A DNA stretch of 64,000 bases. Origin: Mesodorylaimus sp. YZB2_4. Taxonomy: Eukaryota; Nematoda; Enoplea; Dorylaimida; Dorylaimidae. Below are positions 57,018 to 64,000 of this stretch, piece by piece (position 1 is the first letter of the stretch; each line of letters starts with the position of its first letter). The notes under the pieces were generated by a model. The model searched no databases and was not told the origin of the DNA. It saw nothing but the letters and a program-made list of their open reading frames with translations. Position numbers and translations under genes: made by a program. The DNA lies in assembly GCA_030248295.1 (NCBI GenBank), contig JASANH010000651.1, positions 124,001 to 188,000 on the forward strand. The letters run 5' to 3'.

Positions 57018-57270
57018 GTGAGATTCACCTGGATCTTGGATGCAAATCTTTTTCGTGATAGCTTTAAGAACAGAGGCCCACTGTGGAGAGGGTTAATAGG
57101 CCACAAGCCGATTGACGATCAAACAGATGTAGTGACAATTTACAGTAGAGAATGCAACCCCCGCAGGATTCGCACCTTACGAGGTTTTGCTCGAGCAGGT
57201 GTTCTGAACCAGATGACCCAATTTTTACTTATGTCAAGACGATAATAGAGGTCAGATCGGCCCACAGTCT
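57018..57270. repeat. Duplicated flank, copy b
   Basis: Counterpart of 54290-54560. The offset between copies here (about 2,731 bp) differs from that of the GPCR genes (4,875 bp), implying about 2.1 kb net loss next to GPCR 3. Confidence 0.65.
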
Positions 57271-58519
57271 AGGGAGAAACCGTCCATGTTGTTTGTTACA
57301 AATGACACCCCTTGCACTCGAAAACTTCTTTTGTTAGACATCGTTTCTGTCAAAAAGTGCTGTTTCTAACCGAGAAATTGTAGCTCATCAGTTTCTGCAT
57401 AGGTCACGAGATTTATCTGCATGGATACATGATGTGCTGTTCGTAATGATAATGTGAACTGGCCGCCCTGCCACGCGATAGAGAGGGGCCCCAGGATGCG
57501 ATACGAAAGCAGCCGTTTACTAAGGCGGCCCGACTCTCGACTGATTATGAGAGGGCCACCAAAGGCACACACAAAACAGAAGGTTTGTATCAATGCAAAT
57601 CAAGAACTAGTCTAGGTTAGTCAATACCTCTACAATAATTAGCACCTCACAGCTTGTAATAAGACAACGCTGTGATGAGTATTATGGAGGGATGCTTAAT
57701 TCCACAAAAAGCCCTCCTGGATTTTGCTTGTACTGTAGGTCCCGTTGGATCTTTCGTAGGATTTGTGACAAAGTGTGAGATCACTGGCGAGGATACTGTG
57801 CTAGCCCTGTTTTCATTTCCTCTTCTGCGCATGTAAAGACCCGAAATTTGGATGTTCTCTCTGTGCAAGAGATGTTCGAGAAGGAAGTAGGATATAGTGT
57901 GAAGGTAAAATGCGGAACGTCTGTGATAGGCGTGTTTTGCCTGTGGGGGTCGCCGTCATAGGACGGTTGATACTTTCTCCAGGCGAGGGAGACCCGTCAG
58001 GTTGATGTCAGGGAAGTATTTTTGTGACCGTTGCTCCGCAGCCATGATGTTATTCTTTGATGCAGCTCGCGGCCATGGCTAGAGCAAAATTTAGCGATAT
58101 CACAAAGCCATAAATTTCAAAAAAAAGACTTTATTCCCACAAGTGTCTGCAATATGCTGACATTTCAAGTATATCACAGTGGTGAGCAGTATAAAGTACA
58201 GCACACTTTCGATAGACAGTCATAAGCTTGACAAACTGGGACTCACTTATCAATCTTGTTACCCTGTAGGCTATAAGACTTTAAGGGGTCACATGAGCAC
58301 AATTGCATGAGGGAGGGACAATTCGTGAGGGAACTTATAGGATTTCGAGAGTATTTTACCTGACCCCTAACTCAATCAGACAAATTCGAAAAGGTTAGGA
58401 ATATTTGTAAGCTGATTCTGCAGTGACACACAGATAATATTCTCTTCATAGTGCAAGATTTTATGGCACTGCAGACCACACTCTTTGATACAGGTGCTGT
58501 GCAAGAGACGCAAGGACTT
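57271..58519. other. Intergenic; no gene seen
   Basis: It includes a dispersed-repeat copy at 57965-58013 (GGTTGATACT, GGGAGACCCGTCAGGTTGATG). Other open frames are unconvincing. Confidence 0.5.
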
Positions 58520-59554
58520 TCAATGCGGCGTGGGGCTCACGGCAGAAATAGCTCCTGTCACTCTAATAGAAACAGTAGCAGTTTTGGTTTTCCCATTTCC
58601 AAATTTTCCGCAACTCAAAATCTTAATAGTTCGATTTCTTAATTTCCTATTCACAGTCAAGTAAACTATTGGGTTAACGGAATGATTCAGGGTCCAGACC
58701 CCTTGGACACATAAACACATACCCACAGTGACAATCTGAGGGAATGCAGAGGCCGTTGTAAAAATGATATATGTGGCTGTGAAAACACACCCCAAAATAA
58801 AACATTGAATCAGGAGCTTGACTTCTCTGCGTCTGTTTTCTGAGGTGGACACACTTTGCACCAGTTTCCTAGTTTTATGAACCCAGTACAAGGACATAAT
58901 GTTGAATCCCATTTCAAAGACGGTGCAAGTGGCATTAAAAGCTAAATTTACGAAAGTAAATATGTATCCTAGGGGCAAATTCTGATCGAAGTCCCACGTA
59001 TAAAAAGATGGTATAAAGGGGAACATGGGGCCTGGAGGATAGAGAACATTGCCATAGAAGCAGACCACGTTCATTACGATCCAAGATAGACTTTGACTTA
59101 TCCACATAAAGCTTCTCCTGAAAAAGGGAAGTCCACAGTTTTTATGCCTCTGATAAGCATTGTATTCTTACTTGAAGATGACTGGGGTCATATGTGGTTG
59201 CGTGATGGCTACCCAACGAGCGAATGCAATCAGAGCGAAGAGGACGCAGTTTGAGTACCACACTCCGATGGCTATGAAACCAGCAAAGCGTGCCACCATG
59301 TCATCGTGCCACTTGGTTATGATCACAATTCCAGCGTAGATGCCAATAACGGCCAACTCGACGATATCCACTATGCTAAGATTAATCATGAAATAGTAAG
59401 TTGGGTTTTGCATTTCTTTGTCAGTGTACATCAGATAGGAGCAGAGAATGTGAAGGAAAATGAGTATGACTGCTTCGACAATGTACGTGGTGCCAACAAT
59501 CAGGTCCATAGTGGATGGACCCGCGATGGTATTGTTGAAGGTCGTGTTTTCCAT
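58520..59554 (-). CDS. Serpentine chemoreceptor-type GPCR 4
   Basis: Exons 59554-59172 and 59117-58520 around a 54-nt phase-2 intron give 326 aa. Exon 1 has exactly the same length (383 nt) as in GPCR 1 and GPCR 2. The N-terminus MENTTFNNTIAG has two glycosylation sequons. Motifs: TDKEMQNPTYYFMINL, AFARWVAIT, FIPSFYTWDF, NRRREVKLLIQC, NPIVYLTVNRKLR. It has diverged clearly from GPCR 1-3 yet keeps the same loops. An acceptor-like TGGATTTTTAG lies 7 nt before the ATG. Confidence 0.91.
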
Positions 59555-59561
59555 AGCGAGT

Positions 59562-59567
59562 CTAAAA
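59562..59567 (-). other. Splice acceptor 7 nt before the GPCR 4 start
   Basis: The minus strand reads GGATTTTTAG, then 7 nt, then ATG. It is interpreted as for GPCR 1. Confidence 0.58.
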
Positions 59568-62500
59568 ATCCAGTTGAATGTAGGGAGATTTGATTAAGAG
59601 GAAGGATGGCGGAGAGGGAAGAGAGAGGGATATGGATATTTTTCAAAAAAGGTAAATAAAAAACGTCTAAACAATGTATTTTTGACGACTACCAAGAGGA
59701 GCCTGCATCAACAAGCGTTCTGGCCTACTGAAGGTCAAGGATAAGTTTAGATCAGCTGTACATAGGTTCAACGCAGTCGTTCTAGCAAAAAAGTGGTCCA
59801 ACTCGCGATAGATGTATAGGACAAGTACTGGTACGTTCTTAACCTCCCTTTTTTCCCCGAGTGTCTAACAGTTGTTTTATAATCTAGTCAATGGGCGTAT
59901 TCGATGAGGATTTATGCCTGTGTTTCTGTTCGAGTCCCACTTTTGCACTGAAACTTTCCTGTTCTGACATGCTTACTCCTCAAATCTCTAACAAAGGTAC
60001 TGTACATTTGTGACTATCATTGTGCCTACCCCTCTACTTCATCCAGAAGATTGTGGCAGGGTGAGCTATACTACACACCACATCGCACTTCATAGGTACC
60101 AACATAACCCCAAATAAACTATTTGAGGGGCTTTACAAAACAGTACTGGTCCTAGGATGGTGTAGGGTCAAATGGGCGTGAACACCTTATCTGCAGCCAT
60201 CAGAGCACTGGTTCAGAGAGCTGGTCTGTCTCTCCTACCTAAATCAGAGCCAAACGCGAGGTCGAGCGATCGAGACGGAGTGATTTGCTTGGTTGGTATC
60301 GGGTATTCAGTTCATGGTTTCGCATTCTAGGAAATTTAGGTCTGTGACCCTCAGAACCACCTTCGCGACTGACGCGTGCGGCTGCTTTAAATTGGGAGTA
60401 TGAAAGGCCTATCTGTGGCGTGAAATCACTTATACACGTTGGGTCATTCCTCTGGCTTAGCCTGGTACGCCATAGCCACAAGCCAAAGATTTCAAAAGCA
60501 ACTTTTCGAGGGGTACCTAAATGAGTCTTTTACGGAATGTTTTTTGGGGGGGGGGGGGGATTATTGTTTTCAACCTTGTCTAACAACAGAGGGGCTACAG
60601 CATCTGAGGAAAGCCAAAGACGAACTGTTGCAAAACAACAGACCGTTTTAGATTCGCCATCATTTGAAACAGTGCAGCTAAAATGGCTGTTTGAAACCCC
60701 CTGATGATGCATTAGGGGTGGGTGGCGAGTTATGGTCCATGTTCATGCTTCACCAAATCGCCAAACGGCTGTGCGCATCTGGCGTTAGAGGGAGACACCT
60801 AACCCACAACGCCATGGTCGGTGTGGGTACATGTTGGGGCTGGGTATAACAAGGAAGGCCATCATGTCAACATGAAATCATAAAAAGACGACACCAAAAA
60901 TGGTACCGGCTTTCTTTTGGGAATTTCATACTCTCAAAGGCATGCGCCATACTAACGCACTTACCCGGTGCAAACAAAAACTTGTCACTGAGGGCACGAC
61001 ATTTTAGAAAAGGGACTTTCAGCTATAGCCACACAAATGCCCATTGCATGACAGAACTAGGCTGGGAACTCGGCCGATCGGTAGTGTCTAGATGGTTCTT
61101 TGCGTCGCCATCTCAGTTGCACCGGCCTTGTAACTGCAATTAAGCTGACTTGATCGACACATGACAACCTTGCATCTCGTGCCGAGCGGTCATAACCATC
61201 TGCACCCATTGTACCGCTTACAATTAGAAAATGTGACGTTTCTCACAGATTATAAATGGGATCTCGAAAAGACTCACCACGGGACATGGACATGGAACTC
61301 ACGTCAGGTACGATGAACCAAGTCATCTGCGTCAAAGCTTTCGTGCTGATTGAGCTGCCAAAAACCTTCGTGAGCGTGAGCCCGTCAGTGCAAAAAAAAA
61401 ATTTGGCCCAGGCTTTGAGTTAACAATTATAGTTTCGTGATGCAACAGCAGATGTGAATGAGATGATAGGATGAAGGCCCCACGCGACACTTTGAGAACA
61501 AGACATCTCGTGGTTTTGCTATAATTAGAGCTGAAAAACGAAAGTTAAAAAGGCGCGTTTTATTTACGAACATGAGGTGCGGTGCTGAAGAAGAACGTTC
61601 GAGAAATATAGATTTTCAGCGAAGAATATTATCGTACTGTAGGCTTCTTTCTAGTCGCATTCATAAAGCGGTCTATGGTACCATATAAAAAGAGTGTATC
61701 AGTTTAGAAGAATAAGGTGAGAAAAGTATTTTCATGGTGTGTTGGGGAACAAAATACTGGAATACTGAAGGGGTTGCCTGTCTGAAAACAATACGAATCA
61801 TGCTGTATAGTTGGGTTCCAACTCATTTCCAAGCGCACTGATGTCATTGATGCAAGCCATGGTCATTCTTCGAGGGTGTCCCGCAACGACAGAAATCTTG
61901 TGCAGCATTCAGTTTGTTGCAGGCAACTCGATCATTCCAGCATTCGATAATTCCATTGAGAAATTTCTGGCTAATAAGTTTTATTGAAAAGAAATCACAC
62001 GAACCATATTCCCACCACAGTTTCAGAAATAAAGAAACTACAAAGTTTTTATCACATCTTGCTCAATACTTGTTGGTACCTCACTATTAGACCTGCTTAG
62101 TCCCCTTGTCGGTGCCGCATTTAGTCAGGTTTTTCAGTCAAACCAGTACAAACCAGCCTAAAAATTAGCTGTGCTGGGTTCGAAAATGGACACTAAAGAT
62201 GCATTGTCCCTCTAGGTCTACCCCATTAAAATAGGTCCTGGACCTTGAATGAATGCTCATATCTCATACGATCACTGCACGCGTAGTTGTTTCGGCACGA
62301 CCACAATCGAGTAGACCTAATATCACCCTATGTTGCATACACTAAATTCTATGTATTTTAATAAGCATTAAATAGAATTGCACATCGATATTTGTGCAAG
62401 CAACAAGTAGATAACATAGTAGGCTGGATAGCCCTACATACCAACCAAAACCCTCCAGGCAGGTCTCCTACCAGCAGGAGCCAGACGTCAACCCGAAGGG

Positions 62501-62620
62501 TTTCTGCCTCACCAGGACATGCGATGCTGCATGCGGCGGCCAGCTAAGACAGCCACACACTGCCCTCTCCACTAGCCAAATACCTACAGAATTAAAGTAA
62601 TATATAGCGTGCCAGTTCAC
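59568..62620. other. Intergenic, 3 kb, no gene seen
   Basis: It contains a G run at about 60546-60559 and short unremarkable frames. No domain recognised on either strand. Confidence 0.5.
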
Positions 62621-64000
62621 TCATATCTCTCGCCACTCATTTTCTCTCATAATGGTGCCGCTGCGTCCCGGATATTCAGCTGGTCTGCTGTTTTCGTTTT
62701 CAGCCGGCATAATTGGCAAAACGTGATTGACATTATTTGTTGGTGCAGGCTCGGCCTGCTGTCCTTTCGCGTTTCCACTACTTACTGGCACCACGGAATT
62801 TCCATACAGTTCAACTTTCCCGCATGTCACCACGCGGACGGCACGAGCTCGTAGTCTTCTATTGACAGTGAGATAGACAAGGGGGTTGACCGAGTGGTTG
62901 AAAGTCCACACAGCTTGTAAGACCAGACACGTCGGAACGGTCACTACCGCCTTGAAAGCAGAGACCACTGTGAATATGACATAGGTAGCTGTGAAGATGC
63001 AGCCCAGTATGACGCATTGAATGAGCAGCTTGATTTCACGGCGTCGATTTTCAGTTGTCATTATGCTCTCGACTTGTTTTCGAGTTTTATGAACCCAGAT
63101 CAAGGACAAAATGTTAAAAAACATTTCGAATGCTGTGCAGCACGAATCGAAAAAAATATTGACCCAACTGAACGCTGAGCCCAATTCCGAATTGGTGTCA
63201 AATGCCCAAGTATAATAGGATGGTATGAATGGGAAGAGACGACCAGGAGGGTAGATGATGTTGCCGTAGAAGCATGGTATACCCAAAAGAAGCCAGGAAC
63301 CCACGTGCAATGACCATATGTTGCGTTTGCTAAATCGAAAAAAAGTGTATTGGTATGCTGGTACTGTTGCCCTTGTCTCTGTTTGGGAATGCTATCAGCA
63401 GTGCGGCTCACATGCATCAAAATTTCTTCGACAAATGTGTGATGTCTGTTTGATTGCTGTAGACTGCCCTCTTCCAGATCTGGGGATGCACGGCTAACAG
63501 AAGAACACAAACTCCATGGATATTTGGAAGGTAGGTGGGTATCAAATTGTATAGCGGACAAAGGTGGAATGCTGATTTCCAACACCGTCTGCCTCCACCG
63601 GAGTTAAACCGTTCCCCAGAGTCTGCCTAGATTGAGAATCACGAAAGCTTTCTCAAGTCTTTCTTATGTCCCGTTACCCGGCTACCACGTGGGTGTATAA
63701 TTTCTCTGCACTATCCAGCCTGGGATTAATTTGTATCACGTTTGTCCGCCAAATATTCTTCTGCTTCTAAAAAATCCTACAGGACGCTCCCACTCCTCAA
63801 CGTGATGGGAGTCTTACAGGGTCCTTTAGTTGCTCCTTTGCATGCACAGTTTGCCAAGCTGACGCGTGGTGCAAAGCTTGTTGTCAAAAGAAGTCATGGC
63901 GAAAACGCATTTCACGCAGACTCCCAAATTACAAACCGAGCTCTGCTTACCTGAACACCCAGGATGTCAGATGAGGCCTTGTGATGGCAATCCAACGGCT
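62621..64000 (-). CDS. Serpentine chemoreceptor-type GPCR 5 (5' part beyond window)
   Basis: The last 50 nt of exon 1 (64000-63951, encoding RWIAITRPHLTSWVF) and exon 2 (63329-62621) are joined at phase 2 across a 621-nt intron, much longer than in the other members. Exon 2 encodes TM4 to TM7 with IPSYYTWAF, VHKTRKQVE, NRRREIKLLIQC, NPLVYLTVNRRLR and a long polar cytoplasmic tail (about 45 residues after the last conserved basic segment). The start and TM1-TM3 lie outside the window. It is the most divergent member by sequence and tail. Confidence 0.88.

Noticed and set aside
63100..63585. 161-codon minus-strand frame
   Set aside because: Overlaps exon 2 of GPCR 5 in another frame and its intron.

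Overview
The window looks like nuclear DNA of a nematode. The evidence is a cluster of five nematode-style serpentine (chemoreceptor-type) GPCR genes, many short 52-60 nt introns ending in T-rich acceptors, a DUF229 ectoenzyme-like gene, a nicotinic-type Cys-loop receptor subunit, and splice acceptors 7-10 nt upstream of several start codons, as expected for spliced-leader trans-splicing. The species cannot be named from sequence alone. All multi-exon models were built by hand from GT/AG sites and reading-frame phase; no transcript or database check was possible.

Layout. 1-1.4 kb has no convincing gene. 1.4-4.4 kb (minus) is a two-exon DUF229 gene. 5.9-6.9 kb (plus) is an unrecognised Cys-rich intracellular protein. 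7.8-15.8 kb (minus) is a run of four intronless secreted-peptide genes: a 254-aa RPGGGQGG/FGGQGG glycine-rich protein, two small paralogous peptides of a family I do not recognise, and a 182-aa Gly/Pro/Tyr-rich protein. Three have TATA boxes, and the two paralogs share a related upstream block. Between them lie a tRNA-derived SINE in two copies and poly-A/poly-C tracts. 17.5-20.7 kb (plus) is a ten-exon nicotinic receptor subunit lacking the alpha-type vicinal cysteines and with an unusual M2 helix.

22.4-45.5 kb (plus) is one giant gene of about 19 exons encoding roughly 3,800 residues. It has a Piccolo/Bassoon/RIM-type FYVE-like zinc finger, a PDZ domain and a C-terminal C2 domain, so it is a Piccolo/Fife/Clarinet-type presynaptic active-zone scaffold. 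Its long disordered parts contain five spaced helix motifs resembling the Rab-binding helix of RIM and rabphilin. One exon can end in a stop codon, giving an isoform without PDZ and C2.

48.5-64 kb holds the five related GPCR genes, one plus and four minus, the last cut by the window edge. All share one intron at the same phase-2 position. Genes 2 and 3 are about 99% identical over nearly 1 kb, while their flanks have diverged. In gene 3 the first coding codons and about 2.3 kb of upstream DNA are replaced by about 130 bp of low-complexity DNA. A foldback element with ~105-bp inverted arms lies in the segment missing from gene 3.

No operon-like functional link is evident, although the nicotinic receptor subunit and the active-zone scaffold are neighbouring synaptic genes on the same strand.
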